40,903 nt of DNA from Bacteroidaceae bacterium (GTDB taxonomy: Bacteria; Bacteroidota; Bacteroidia; Bacteroidales; Bacteroidaceae): NCBI GenBank assembly GCA_017507385.1, contig JAFWAX010000064.1, positions 1 to 40,903 on the forward strand, in the 5' to 3' direction. Below the pieces are notes generated by a model, which was not told the DNA's origin, searched no databases, and saw only the letters and a program-made list of their open reading frames with translations. Shown here in pieces: positions 17,652-26,978 of this stretch (the stretch's first letter is position 1; the number at the start of each line of letters is the position of its first letter). Made by a program: the position numbers and the translations under genes.

Positions 17652-19061
17652 TTAGCGCAATTCGCCTTGTGCCTTCAGAAGTCGGGTATGAGCAATAAAC
17701 AGATTCCAACGTGCTTCAACAAGATTCGCGCTACTTTGCTGCCAGAGGAATTGGGATTCAAGATAGTTGCTAAGCATCTCAAAACCGACTTCGTACTGCT
17801 GCTTTGACAAACGGACGTGTTCGGCTGCCTGCAAAAGAGCTGTCTGGCAAAGGTTCAATTGCGTATGTGCTTCTTCAAAAGTATTTTGACATTGCAAAAG
17901 TTCGAGTTGCATCTTTTCATTGAGGTCTTGCTGTTCAAGCTGAGCTATCTGATGAGCAGCCCGTGCCGAATTCACCTTTGCTGAAGCACCTCCAAAAATG
18001 TTAACAGGCACGTTTACTGCAAGCGCTACAGTAGCAGCTCCACTGTTGGCAAGTTTTCTCCCTGCCAATGTGCCGCCATCCCAATAAGTATACGATGCAC
18101 TTAGTGACACGTTGGGCAAATAGTCGCTTTTTGCAAGCTTGATATTTTGGCGGGCTATTTCTGTTTTCTGTTCTATCATGGCATATTCTGGCCGAGAAGA
18201 TACGGAAAGCGCCGAATCATGGACAGCAAGAGGTGGATACATGTCAGCAAGCAACGTGTCTGGAGGCAAGATGCTAATGGATGTGTTGATGGGCACGCCT
18301 ATTATGTGGCAAAGATTCATAATGGCAAGGCTATGCGCATTTTCCGCCTTCTGTATAGACAGATTTGCTTCATTCAATTTCACCTGCACTTTCATGAGGT
18401 CGTTGCGAGTGCTCATGCCATGCTTCATAGCAGCTTCTACGTTCTTCTTCAATTCCTCTAACATTTCTCTGTAGCTACGTGCCACATCGGCAAGCTCAGC
18501 AGTCTTTGCCGCAAGACAGTAAGCTTCATCAGTTTTGACAATGACTTCCGACTCCGTCAGCCGTATATTTTCAGTGGCGATTCGAGTTCCGAGTTTGGCC
18601 ATCTTGTATGCCGTTGAGATTTTACCTCCTGCATAGATAGGCTCTACTATGGAAATGTTTCCGATGAATAAGTTTTTCATTTTCCACTCGAAAGTCTGGC
18701 TTGGAAAATCTGCATACTGATTCAATTGATAAGTTCCATCTGCATTCTCCGTAACATCAGGCACATAGGTTGATTCCGAACCTACATACTTGTAAATGGG
18801 CAATTGCCCTCCATCTATCTCAAAGCTCCCATGGGCAAGACTATACAGGTCGATAGCCGTTACATTGATCTGCGGATAATAGTTTGCCTTGTAAGCTTTT
18901 GCATCAAAACGTGTTTGTTCGAGTTTTACTCTGGCTGCAGCAAGCGAGCGGTTATGCTGAAGCGCCTTCATGCGGCACTGCTCTATAGAGAGGGGCTGCG
19001 CGCTTGTCCAAACGGGAATGAACAGAAAAACTGCTGCATGTATGAATTTTATTGCGTTCAT
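17652..19061 (-). CDS. TolC-type outer-membrane efflux protein
   Basis: Forms the outer-membrane exit duct of the RND pump encoded just upstream. The 469 residues begin with a signal peptide (cleavage near TSAQ) followed by QPLSIEQCRMKALQHNRSL, the usual opening of the OEP fold. It then shows the two-fold repeat of long amphipathic helices, with paired motifs such as AYKANYYPQINVTA and AKSDYLPNVSLSASY. It has no lipobox. Its start overlaps the permease stop by four bases (ATGA), so translation is probably coupled. The substrate cannot be read from this subunit. Confidence 0.92.
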   Translation of the reverse strand: MNAIKFIHAAVFLFIPVWTSAQPLSIEQCRMKALQHNRSLAAARVKLEQTRFDAKAYKANYYPQINVTAIDLYSLAHGSFEIDGGQLPIYKYVGSESTYVPDVTENADGTYQLNQYADFPSQTFEWKMKNLFIGNISIVEPIYAGGKISTAYKMAKLGTRIATENIRLTESEVIVKTDEAYCLAAKTAELADVARSYREMLEELKKNVEAAMKHGMSTRNDLMKVQVKLNEANLSIQKAENAHSLAIMNLCHIIGVPINTSISILPPDTLLADMYPPLAVHDSALSVSSRPEYAMIEQKTEIARQNIKLAKSDYLPNVSLSASYTYWDGGTLAGRKLANSGAATVALAVNVPVNIFGGASAKVNSARAAHQIAQLEQQDLNEKMQLELLQCQNTFEEAHTQLNLCQTALLQAAEHVRLSKQQYEVGFEMLSNYLESQFLWQQSSANLVEARWNLFIAHTRLLKAQGELR

Positions 19062-22000
19062 TTTATTTTGAAGAATATAGAATACAATACAGGGATGAAA
19101 ACTAACGTAATGAGTGTTCCGACGAAAAGACCGCCCATAATAGTGACTGCGAGCGAACCAAACATGGCGTCAGACACAAGAGGAATCATGCCAAGTATCG
19201 TGGTGAGACTCGCCATCATGACGGGGCGCAATCTGGATTTGGAGCTATGCAACAAGGCTTCACGAGGAGGAGTACCCTCTGAACTTTCCAGATGTATTTC
19301 GTCCATCAATACAATGCCGTTCTTAATCATCATGCCAACAAGCCCCAAAACACCCACTATGGCAACAAATCCAAAGGGCTTCCCTGTGAGCATCACAACA
19401 GGTATAACTCCTATGATAACCAAAGGAATGCAGCAGAAAATGATAGCCGTTTTCCTGTAATCATTAAAAAGCATGATGAGAATCAGAATCATGGCAACGA
19501 TACAAAGCGGGAAATCACGAAAGAGATACTTCATTGACTGGTCGCTTGCCTTCTTCTCTCCTCCCCAAGTAAGCGTGTATCCTTCTGGCAATGGCATTTG
19601 TTCTATCTTTTCAGCAATAGCCCTGCGAGCTGTCTCCGTGCCAATTCCAGGACAAGGTGAACATTGCAAGCGTTGAGTACGCTCTCCATCGTAACGAACA
19701 ACAACAGGCTCTTCCCACTTGATGTGTATACCGTGGGAAATTTGTTTTAAGGGGATTGTCTGTATGAGATTCTCTACAATCTCATCACGCGTCACAGTTC
19801 CTGCCATCAATTTCTGAATCGTAGAACGATTAAGGAACTGAGCGATATTGGGCACAAGGCCAAAAATACGAGCATTATCAAGATTAGCGATGTGTTTCCC
19901 GTCTGCATCTGTACATTTCACATAAATTTGTTCAGTATTGATGCCATCATAAAAAGTGCCAATTGGAACACCTCCTGTATATGCCATCATAGACAATGCC
20001 ACATCGCTACGGGAAAGCCCAAGCCCACGAGCAGAAGCCTGGTCATAAGCGATGTTAAGCATTGGCACTTGAGGCTCCCAATCGGAAGTCAAAAGATAAA
20101 CCTTTCCTGAAGCAGATGCGATAGCACGTGCAGAATCAACTAACTGATGCAGCACTGCTGGATCTGAGCCATGGAAACATATCTCGATAGGATATTTTTT
20201 GAACATCAAATTGTAACGTTTGAATTTCACATACGCATCTGGATAAAGTTCGCTGATTTCCTTTTGCAAAGCATCAACATGTTCAATCAGAGCTGAAGAA
20301 GATGTAAAATCCACAATCAGTTCACCGTATGACAATGAAGGAGTTGCGATGGAACGAACAAGATTGTAGCGCGAAGGAGTTCCCCCAACAGAAGCAGTAA
20401 CATGAGTAATGTAGTCGCGCTTCATGAGCAGCTGACGTATCTCATCAAGGTCTTTTGCTGTCTGCGTGGAGTTATAGCCTTCAGGAAGCTTGTATTCCAT
20501 ATACAGCTGATTGTATTCCATATCAGGAAAAAAAGCCTGATTGATAAACTTATAGCAATAAACGCTAAAAGCCAGCAAAGAAACTGACGAAACTACGACT
20601 AATATCCTATGACGCAATCCCCAAGCCAATACCCTATCAAGGATATCATAAGCTTTCCCTTGATAAAGATTTTTCTTGTCTTTTTGCGAAGAAGGAACAA
20701 TCTGAGGAAGCATTCTATTACACATGATAGGCACATGGGTCAAAGCAAGAATCCAGCTGAGCAATAAACTTACAGCAATGACAATGAACAAATCGCGAAC
20801 ATAAACACCTGCCGTATCCGGACTCATGAAAATCGGAAGAAAGGCTAAAATCGCTATAAGAGTCGCGCCCAGCAAAGGCATTGCAGTCTTACCGCCTATA
20901 GACGTCAATGCTGACACACGCGATTTTCCCCTGCTCATGTCAACCAGCACTCCATCAACTATAACTATGGCATTATCGACCAACATACCCATAGCCAAAA
21001 CGAAGCTTGCAAGCGATACACGCTGAAGGGTACCATCAAAGTTTCTAAGAACAAAAAATGATCCCAAAACTATAACCACCAAACTCATGCCTATAATTAC
21101 ACCACTTCTCCATCCCATGAAGAAGACAAGCAAAAGAATAACAATAAGAACCGATTCCAGCAAATTTATCAAAAAGGTATTCAGGGCTTCGTTTACCCGT
21201 TCTGGCTGATAAAAGATTTTTTTACATGTAATCCCGGCTGGAAACTTTTGTTCAAGTGATTGAATGACCTCCTCCACTTTAGCGCCAACTCTTAGTATGC
21301 TATAGTCAGAAGAACAAGCAATACTAATACCCAATGCCTTCTCACCGTCGTAAGACATAGAATTACGGGTTACATCTTCATATACTTTGCTTACAACTGC
21401 AATATCTTTGATTCGCAACATATCGTCATCATGCCCCTGTATAAGCATATTGGAGATGTCCTCTACAGCATCAAACTTATCACCAACAACCACACGGACA
21501 CGATGAGTGCCATTGTCATAATAGCCGGCATAACAAGTTTTGTTCTGATTGTTAAGTGTCATTATCACTTCGGTTGGCATTACACCAAGGTTTGCCATCT
21601 TATCTTCTCTCAGCTCAATGTTGATACACATATTACGCTTGCCATATATATCAACACGGGTAATACCATCAATACCATTTACTTCCCGTTTGATGAGTTC
21701 CGCATAATCATTCAAGACCTTATCGCTATACCCTTCTCCTGTCAGTGCATAAAACATCCCATACACATCGCCAAAATCATCACGCACTTGTGGGATAGAA
21801 GCACCTTCTGGAAGCTGATGTTGAATGTTTGAAACCTTTCGACGAAGTGCATCCCAATGCTGCTCAACTTCATCATCAGGAACAGTTGTCTGCAACTCAA
21901 CTGTTATGATGCTCAAATCTGCGTAACTCGATGATTGAACATTATTTAAGTTAGACATTTCAAAAATGCTCTTTTCCAAAAGATCAGTCACTTCCAGCTC

Positions 22001-22177
22001 TACCTGATGTGCAGAAGCACCAGGATAAGTGGTGATAACCATCGCCTGCTTCACCTTGATTGAGGGATCTTCCAACTTTGGCATCGCATAGTAAGCAAAC
22101 ATCCCCCCAACAATGAGTATCAAAACTATGAAATTGACGAACTTGCTATGATACAAAGCCCATTTACTAAGATTCAT
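19058..22177 (-). CDS. RND efflux pump permease
   Basis: Inner-membrane proton-driven exporter of the AcrB/MexB superfamily, working as a trimer. The 1039 residues show the full two-fold layout: N-terminal helix (PKLEDPSIKVKQAMV after it), a large periplasmic loop, a central helix bundle, then the repeat. In the proton-relay helix the sequence GMLVDNAIVIVDG has Asp401 followed by Asn402, where AcrB has two aspartates. It belongs to a Bacteroidota RND group of unknown substrate; drugs, bile acids or other amphiphiles are possible. It sits between the adaptor (29-base gap) and the TolC-type gene, so the tripartite pump is complete. Confidence 0.93.
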   Translation of the reverse strand: MNLSKWALYHSKFVNFIVLILIVGGMFAYYAMPKLEDPSIKVKQAMVITTYPGASAHQVELEVTDLLEKSIFEMSNLNNVQSSSYADLSIITVELQTTVPDDEVEQHWDALRRKVSNIQHQLPEGASIPQVRDDFGDVYGMFYALTGEGYSDKVLNDYAELIKREVNGIDGITRVDIYGKRNMCINIELREDKMANLGVMPTEVIMTLNNQNKTCYAGYYDNGTHRVRVVVGDKFDAVEDISNMLIQGHDDDMLRIKDIAVVSKVYEDVTRNSMSYDGEKALGISIACSSDYSILRVGAKVEEVIQSLEQKFPAGITCKKIFYQPERVNEALNTFLINLLESVLIVILLLVFFMGWRSGVIIGMSLVVIVLGSFFVLRNFDGTLQRVSLASFVLAMGMLVDNAIVIVDGVLVDMSRGKSRVSALTSIGGKTAMPLLGATLIAILAFLPIFMSPDTAGVYVRDLFIVIAVSLLLSWILALTHVPIMCNRMLPQIVPSSQKDKKNLYQGKAYDILDRVLAWGLRHRILVVVSSVSLLAFSVYCYKFINQAFFPDMEYNQLYMEYKLPEGYNSTQTAKDLDEIRQLLMKRDYITHVTASVGGTPSRYNLVRSIATPSLSYGELIVDFTSSSALIEHVDALQKEISELYPDAYVKFKRYNLMFKKYPIEICFHGSDPAVLHQLVDSARAIASASGKVYLLTSDWEPQVPMLNIAYDQASARGLGLSRSDVALSMMAYTGGVPIGTFYDGINTEQIYVKCTDADGKHIANLDNARIFGLVPNIAQFLNRSTIQKLMAGTVTRDEIVENLIQTIPLKQISHGIHIKWEEPVVVRYDGERTQRLQCSPCPGIGTETARRAIAEKIEQMPLPEGYTLTWGGEKKASDQSMKYLFRDFPLCIVAMILILIMLFNDYRKTAIIFCCIPLVIIGVIPVVMLTGKPFGFVAIVGVLGLVGMMIKNGIVLMDEIHLESSEGTPPREALLHSSKSRLRPVMMASLTTILGMIPLVSDAMFGSLAVTIMGGLFVGTLITLVFIPVLYSIFFKIK

Positions 22178-22206
22178 AATCCTAATTTATTATTTATTCT
22201 ATAATG

Positions 22207-23274
22207 TTATAACAAACCTCCCACATTGGACGAAGAAGGCATCTTCAATACATTGACTTTCTGACCGTCATCGAGATGACGAACACCCGAAACAACAATT
22301 TTCTCACCTTCTTTCAAGCCTTCAACCAGCATTGTTCCATCACGATTGACTGTCTGCACTTTTATGTCACGCAAATGAACTGTGCATGAATCAGGACGAT
22401 AAACAAACACCTGTGTTTTTTCATCTTGATACAATACAGAACTTGAAGGGACACAAACATTTCCGTCTGATTCGCGCTCTGGAATTTCGGCATATACCAT
22501 TGCCGTCATCCCAGGAGTTATCTTTTGAATATCGTAAGGACCAACCAGCATCAATCGAACCACATAAAGCTGTGAAGAATTTGCCTCTTTATTGACACGA
22601 GCCACACGAAGAGGGAATGTTTCTTTTCCTATTGATTCAAAACTGCAATAGAAGTTCTTAAATTTATCTATATCAACAAAATCTGAAGAACTTACTTTTA
22701 TTTCGACCTCAATCTTCCCACTTTCAAAAACACTTAAAACAGGCATACCTTCACTTACAGTTTCTCCTGCTTCATGGAACTTTGTCTGCACATATCCATC
22801 CACACTACTTCTCAGTTCTGTATCAGCCAATCTATTTTCGCAATTCTTCAATTTTTGTGTAACTTGCTGCAACCCATATCTCGCTTTGTCATAGTTGCTC
22901 GCCGTCACATTTCCTTCAGCATAAAGCGCCATTATACGCTCCGCATCGCCCTTTACCTGCTCATACTCAGCACGTACAGCTGCCAACTGAACGGAATAAT
23001 CGCGATTATCCATTCTTGCAACAACCTGCCCTTTTTTCACGTAATCCCCTTCTTTTACCAGAACACGCTCAATTTGCCCTGCTAAGCGAAAAGCAAGATT
23101 AACTTCGGAAACAGCTTTCGTTTTTCCCGTAAAAGTAGTAGCACCTACCTTTGAAGCCGTTTCTACTTCTGATATAAAAACAGATTGTACAATATTAGGG
23201 CGAGAATCTTTGTGGTCACAAGACAAAAAGACCATACAACCTAATACACAAGCAATACATAAAAAATGTTTCAT
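22207..23274 (-). CDS. RND pump periplasmic adaptor (membrane fusion protein), lipoprotein
   Basis: Links the inner-membrane permease to the outer-membrane channel. From the start at 23274 it has 355 residues: a type II signal peptide with lipobox VFLSC (lipid-anchored Cys19), then barrel-sandwich/lipoyl segments (LAGQIERVLVKEGDYVKKGQVVARMD), a coiled-coil hairpin (about 85-145) and a C-terminal beta-barrel region with KEGEKIVVSGVRHLDDGQKV. The frame extends to 23307 but the lipobox distance and the promoter favour 23274. It is the first gene of the pump operon, with the AraC-type regulator divergent. Confidence 0.92.
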   Translation of the reverse strand: MKHFLCIACVLGCMVFLSCDHKDSRPNIVQSVFISEVETASKVGATTFTGKTKAVSEVNLAFRLAGQIERVLVKEGDYVKKGQVVARMDNRDYSVQLAAVRAEYEQVKGDAERIMALYAEGNVTASNYDKARYGLQQVTQKLKNCENRLADTELRSSVDGYVQTKFHEAGETVSEGMPVLSVFESGKIEVEIKVSSSDFVDIDKFKNFYCSFESIGKETFPLRVARVNKEANSSQLYVVRLMLVGPYDIQKITPGMTAMVYAEIPERESDGNVCVPSSSVLYQDEKTQVFVYRPDSCTVHLRDIKVQTVNRDGTMLVEGLKEGEKIVVSGVRHLDDGQKVNVLKMPSSSNVGGLL

Positions 23275-23304
23275 TTCACTTGATTTTAATTGAATGTTCA
23301 TTTG

Positions 23305-23312
23305 CAAAATTA
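23305..23312 (-). promoter_or_regulatory. -7 promoter box for the RND operon
   Basis: The minus strand reads TAATTTTG, matching TAnnTTTG, 31 bases before the start at 23274. The 171-base gap to the regulator also holds two direct copies of TTTTGT(T/A)C (23353-23360, 23362-23369), which could be an activator site. Confidence 0.45.
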
Positions 23313-23421
23313 CACGATTTATTCTGAATAGCCGTGATGTCTAATAATGGATTTTTGTTCCTTTTGTACGTTTTATTTCTTAAAAAAAGTTGAAATAATT
23401 GGTAAATTTCTCAAAATGTAG

Positions 23422-23429
23422 TTACTTTG
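23422..23429 (+). promoter_or_regulatory. -7 promoter box for the AraC-type regulator
   Basis: TTACTTTG differs by one base from TAnnTTTG. It is 16 bases upstream of the ATG at 23446; the in-frame TTG at 23437 is less likely as a start. Confidence 0.4.
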
Positions 23430-23445
23430 TGCAAAATTGCTTTTT

Positions 23446-24390
23446 ATGACTGAAGAGAAAGTAACGATTTATGAACTAAGAGGTGGCGAAGTCAACATCC
23501 TTAACGCAGAAAAGGAAAGCGTCAAGCTAACCAAAACAGGAATGTTCCTTTGCAAAGAAGGCGAAGTAACTCTTACAATCGACGATAAGGAATACCACCT
23601 TTACAAAAACTCCATAGTGGTCTATTTTTCCTATAGCAATTTGCGCATCATCAGCCATAGCGACAACCTTCGAGGAACGCTCATTGGTGCAAACATGGAA
23701 GCTATACAGCCAATGATGTACAACGTCACAAATTTCAATTCTTTATACGTCATAAAACAAACCCCTCACCATATTCTTTCCGATACACAGTATAACATTA
23801 TCGGCCAATACATCACCTTGCTCAAAACCGCAGCGGGAAAAGAAAAAAACAAACCAGAAGATACCAACAAGAAGGAAGAGAGCCCTGTCCAAGAAATTGC
23901 AAAAAAACAGGTTGAGCTACTAAGCTATGCCCTCATTCTGGAAATTCTGCAATGTTATGCCAGCACACTGGACAAAAACAATACTTTCTCAAGAAAAGAT
24001 GATGTTCTTCACTTATTTGTGACACACCTATATAAAAAGTATCGGACAGAACACAAAGTCACCTATTACGCAAGTATGCAATGCCTTACCACACGATATT
24101 TCAGCACAGTCATCAAAGAAAAATCAGGCAAGACACCCAGCGAATGGATTACCACAGCATTATTAGTTGACACGCGTAACCTCTTGAAAAAAACCAATAT
24201 GACCATTAAGGAAATTTCTGATACACTAAATTTCCCTAATCAAAGCTATTTCGGAAAATGGTTCAAGAAACTCACGTCGCTCAGCCCGCTTGACTATCGA
24301 AACGGGAAAAAAGCAAAAGAGCCTATCGATTACAATTTTACAGATATTGTTCAACGTGGAATGAACCAGACAAACAACATGTCAGATTAA
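23446..24390 (+). CDS. AraC-family transcriptional regulator
   Basis: The 314-residue protein has an N-terminal cupin-like sensing part (about 1-110) and a charged linker near residues 140-155. The C-terminal AraC DNA-binding domain (about 205-300) has two helix-turn-helix segments, the second containing MTIKEISDTLNFPNQSYFGKWFKKLTS. It is divergent from the RND efflux operon with a 171-base gap, so control of that pump is the natural guess, but the inducer is unknown. The small lipoprotein gene follows after 28 bases and may share its transcript. Confidence 0.9.
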   Translation: MTEEKVTIYELRGGEVNILNAEKESVKLTKTGMFLCKEGEVTLTIDDKEYHLYKNSIVVYFSYSNLRIISHSDNLRGTLIGANMEAIQPMMYNVTNFNSLYVIKQTPHHILSDTQYNIIGQYITLLKTAAGKEKNKPEDTNKKEESPVQEIAKKQVELLSYALILEILQCYASTLDKNNTFSRKDDVLHLFVTHLYKKYRTEHKVTYYASMQCLTTRYFSTVIKEKSGKTPSEWITTALLVDTRNLLKKTNMTIKEISDTLNFPNQSYFGKWFKKLTSLSPLDYRNGKKAKEPIDYNFTDIVQRGMNQTNNMSD

Positions 24391-24418
24391 TTACAAACTA
24401 TAAAACATTGAGACTCAA

Positions 24419-24898
24419 ATGAAAAAAATCATCTTCTTTTTAACAGCTATATTCTTTTTAGCTATAGTAAGCACTTCTTGTGACGACACAGACAACCATG
24501 CAGAAGCAACATGTGTATTTTATGTCGGAACCGACAGCATCGTTTACACCAATGCTCTTGACGCACAATACGACACCCTCATTTTGAAGAGTGTTGATTC
24601 TCTGCAATTTACAGGATACATGTTTGAAGAAACTGCCCAAGTCAACTTCAATGGAATAGCAAGCGCTATTGCCTTATGCAACAGCCAAGCTGAGAAAAAC
24701 TTTCTCAACAAGATGAAATCACCCATCAGCCTACAGCAGCTGGAAGAAAGGCTTTACCTTGACAACCAAGATTTCTTTAATGAGCGAGGCATAACCCATG
24801 CGGCAGAAATTGACCTTCACCCAATGACTATTCACACAAGTCTCTGGAGTCTCACCTACAATAGCAAAATTAAAAGTAGCACAGCAAACATATATTAG
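24419..24898 (+). CDS. Small lipoprotein of unknown function
   Basis: The 159-residue protein has a type II signal peptide with lipobox STSC (Cys21 lipid-anchored), followed by DDTDN, and no recognised domain. Aspartates after the cysteine fit the sorting pattern seen in many Bacteroidota lipoproteins, though surface export is only possible, not shown. The sequence includes CVFYVGTDSIVYTNALDAQYDTLILKSVDSLQFTGY split over two beta-rich stretches. It lies 28 bases behind the AraC-type gene and before a terminator hairpin, so it is probably the last gene of that transcript. Confidence 0.7.
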   Translation: MKKIIFFLTAIFFLAIVSTSCDDTDNHAEATCVFYVGTDSIVYTNALDAQYDTLILKSVDSLQFTGYMFEETAQVNFNGIASAIALCNSQAEKNFLNKMKSPISLQQLEERLYLDNQDFFNERGITHAAEIDLHPMTIHTSLWSLTYNSKIKSSTANIY

Positions 24899-24909
24899 CA
24901 TTCCCTTTC

Positions 24910-24937
24910 ATGAGGTTGTTGGGTTCAACAACCTCAT
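24910..24937 (+). terminator. Terminator behind the small lipoprotein gene
   Basis: ATGAGGTTGTTG (24910-24921) pairs perfectly with CAACAACCTCAT (24926-24937) around a four-base loop, followed by ATTTTAT. An ATG inside the stem opens the frame of the next gene, but the position in a terminator makes it an unlikely start. Confidence 0.75.
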
Positions 24938-24960
24938 ATTTTATCTGCGAACCTTCGACT

Positions 24961-26826
24961 ATGCAAAAACACCTTCTTCTATCCATCATCACATTCTTTG
25001 TAGCAAGTGCTGCCGTTTCTCAGCCAGCTTATGTGCCTGAAATACAGAAAGAGCAGCTAAATAGAGGGCTTGTTTGTTTAAGAGATGGGGATAGCCTGAT
25101 TATTTCATGGCGATTATTGGAAAATGAAGAATCCACTTCGTTCAACATTTATCAAGACGATAAATTATTGAACACTAAAGAAATAAAGCATTCTACCTTT
25201 TTCAAAACATCAATGCCGAAAAATAAAGCTGCAATAAAGGTTGTCGCCATTGAGAACAACAAGGAACAAAAGAAAAAAAGTGCATCATATACCATTACGA
25301 ACCAGATTAAAAGCTATATTCCAATTCCATTGAAAAAACCTGAAAATGGTACCACTCCAGATGGAAAAGTTTATACCTATTCGGCTAATGATGCCAGCGT
25401 AGGCGATGTGGATGGAGGTGGAGAATACGAAATTTTCCTCAAGTGGGAACCTTCCAACAGCCACGATAACAGCCACGAGGGCTACACGGGCAATGTGCTT
25501 ATCGACTGTTACAAATTAACAGGCAAACATTTATGGCGCATCGATCTTGGGAAAAACATTCGTGCTGGAGTACATTACACACAATTCCTCGTTTACGATT
25601 TCGATGGAGACGGACATGCTGAGCTCATCACGAAAACTGCTGACGGCACTATTGACGGAAAAGGAAACGTGATAGGCAATCCCGATGCGAAATGGGTCGC
25701 AGACGGGGAGATAAGCCTCTACATACAAGGAAAAAGAAACAATAAAAGCCGCCACATCGTTGGAAGAATTCTTGATGGTCCTGAATACCTTACCGTATTT
25801 GAAGGTGCAACAGGAAAGGCTTTAAAATCAGTCGATTATCAACCGCCCCGCGGCAACCCCTCCGATTGGGGAGACAGCTACGGGAACCGATGCGATCGTT
25901 TTCTGGCCGCTGTCGCATACCTTGACGGGATACGTCCAAGCGCCATCATGTGCCGAGGCTACTATACAAGATCATGCCTTGCTGCATATAACTGGGACGG
26001 GAAAGACCTCAAGCTCCGCTGGCTATTTGACTCTCAGAACTGCCCTTCCTATTCAGGACAAGGCAACCACAACTTGCGTGTTGCAGACATTGACAGCGAC
26101 GGGTGCGACGAAATTGTTTACGGAGCTATGGTCGTCAACAATGATGGAAAAGGGTTATATTCTACGGGCATGGGACATGGAGACGCCATCCACATGTTCC
26201 CCTTCTACCCTGATAGCACACAAATGCAAATATGGAGCGTGTTTGAAAACAAGCGCGATGGATCGGCTCTACGCGACGCTCGAAGCGGACGTACCATCTT
26301 CCAAGTAAAGAGCAGAAATGATGTGGGACGAGGAATGGCAGCAGATATTGACCCCACCTTCTATGGTGCAGAAATGTGGTCGGCTTCACAACGAGGATTC
26401 TACGATGTGGCAGGACACCACCATTATCCCAATCAAGCGATTCCACAAAACAGTTCCGTATGGTGGGACGGCGATTTGCTGCGCGAATTGCTTGACCGAA
26501 ATGCTATCATGAAATGGAACTGGAACACACACAGCATCGTCACAATCAAGAACTTCCGAGCCGAGGGATGCTCTTTCAACAATGGCAGCAAACAAAACCC
26601 ATGTCTTTCTGCAGACATTATTGGCGACTGGCGCGAGGAGGTGATTGTACGCAACAATGAGAGCACAGAATTGCGCATCTACTCCACCACAATCCCCACC
26701 AAGCATCGTTTCACAACATTCATGCTCGACATCCCATACCGTATAGGCGTTGCAGCTGAAAATGTTGGCTACAACCAGCCACCCGAACTTGGATTTTATT
26801 TTGGCAACGACATGAAACAACAATAA
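24961..26826 (+). CDS. Rhamnogalacturonan lyase, family PL11
   Basis: Cleaves the rhamnogalacturonan I backbone of pectin by beta-elimination. From ATG 24961 it has 621 residues: a signal peptide (cleavage near AAVSQ), an N-terminal fibronectin-like segment, then the eight-bladed propeller typical of PL11. Calcium-type loops are visible as SVGDVDGGGEYEI, VYDFDGDGHAEL and VADIDSDGCDEI. The length fits the Bacillus YesW/YesX enzymes. The C-terminal ADIIGDWREEVI is typical. No SusC/SusD pair or other pectin enzymes are nearby, so it stands alone, not in a visible polysaccharide-utilisation locus. Cell location (periplasm or secreted) is inferred from the signal peptide. Confidence 0.92.
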   Translation: MQKHLLLSIITFFVASAAVSQPAYVPEIQKEQLNRGLVCLRDGDSLIISWRLLENEESTSFNIYQDDKLLNTKEIKHSTFFKTSMPKNKAAIKVVAIENNKEQKKKSASYTITNQIKSYIPIPLKKPENGTTPDGKVYTYSANDASVGDVDGGGEYEIFLKWEPSNSHDNSHEGYTGNVLIDCYKLTGKHLWRIDLGKNIRAGVHYTQFLVYDFDGDGHAELITKTADGTIDGKGNVIGNPDAKWVADGEISLYIQGKRNNKSRHIVGRILDGPEYLTVFEGATGKALKSVDYQPPRGNPSDWGDSYGNRCDRFLAAVAYLDGIRPSAIMCRGYYTRSCLAAYNWDGKDLKLRWLFDSQNCPSYSGQGNHNLRVADIDSDGCDEIVYGAMVVNNDGKGLYSTGMGHGDAIHMFPFYPDSTQMQIWSVFENKRDGSALRDARSGRTIFQVKSRNDVGRGMAADIDPTFYGAEMWSASQRGFYDVAGHHHYPNQAIPQNSSVWWDGDLLRELLDRNAIMKWNWNTHSIVTIKNFRAEGCSFNNGSKQNPCLSADIIGDWREEVIVRNNESTELRIYSTTIPTKHRFTTFMLDIPYRIGVAAENVGYNQPPELGFYFGNDMKQQ

Positions 26827-26892
26827 TAAGCCTTTTTCAAACAACAAATAGAGCTGAACCGTTGCCTCTGATGCCCATCGCCTGCATCATAT

Positions 26893-26961
26893 TGACACAC
26901 CGCCTACAAATTTTAAGTAAGCGATGTATCGAAATTTAGATAAGCGACGCATCGAAATTTA
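26893..26961. repeat. 23-bp-period repeat before TIR element copy B
   Basis: Two clear units end in CGAAATTTA at 26938 and 26961, exactly 23 bases apart, each with TAAGCGA(T/C)G(T/C)ATCGAAA. A degenerate first unit ends in AAATTTTA at 26915. The same pattern precedes copy D at the right end of the window. It sits in the 469-base gap between the PL11 gene and hisH. Confidence 0.65.
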
Positions 26962-26978
26962 AGTGCGCAGTTACTTGT

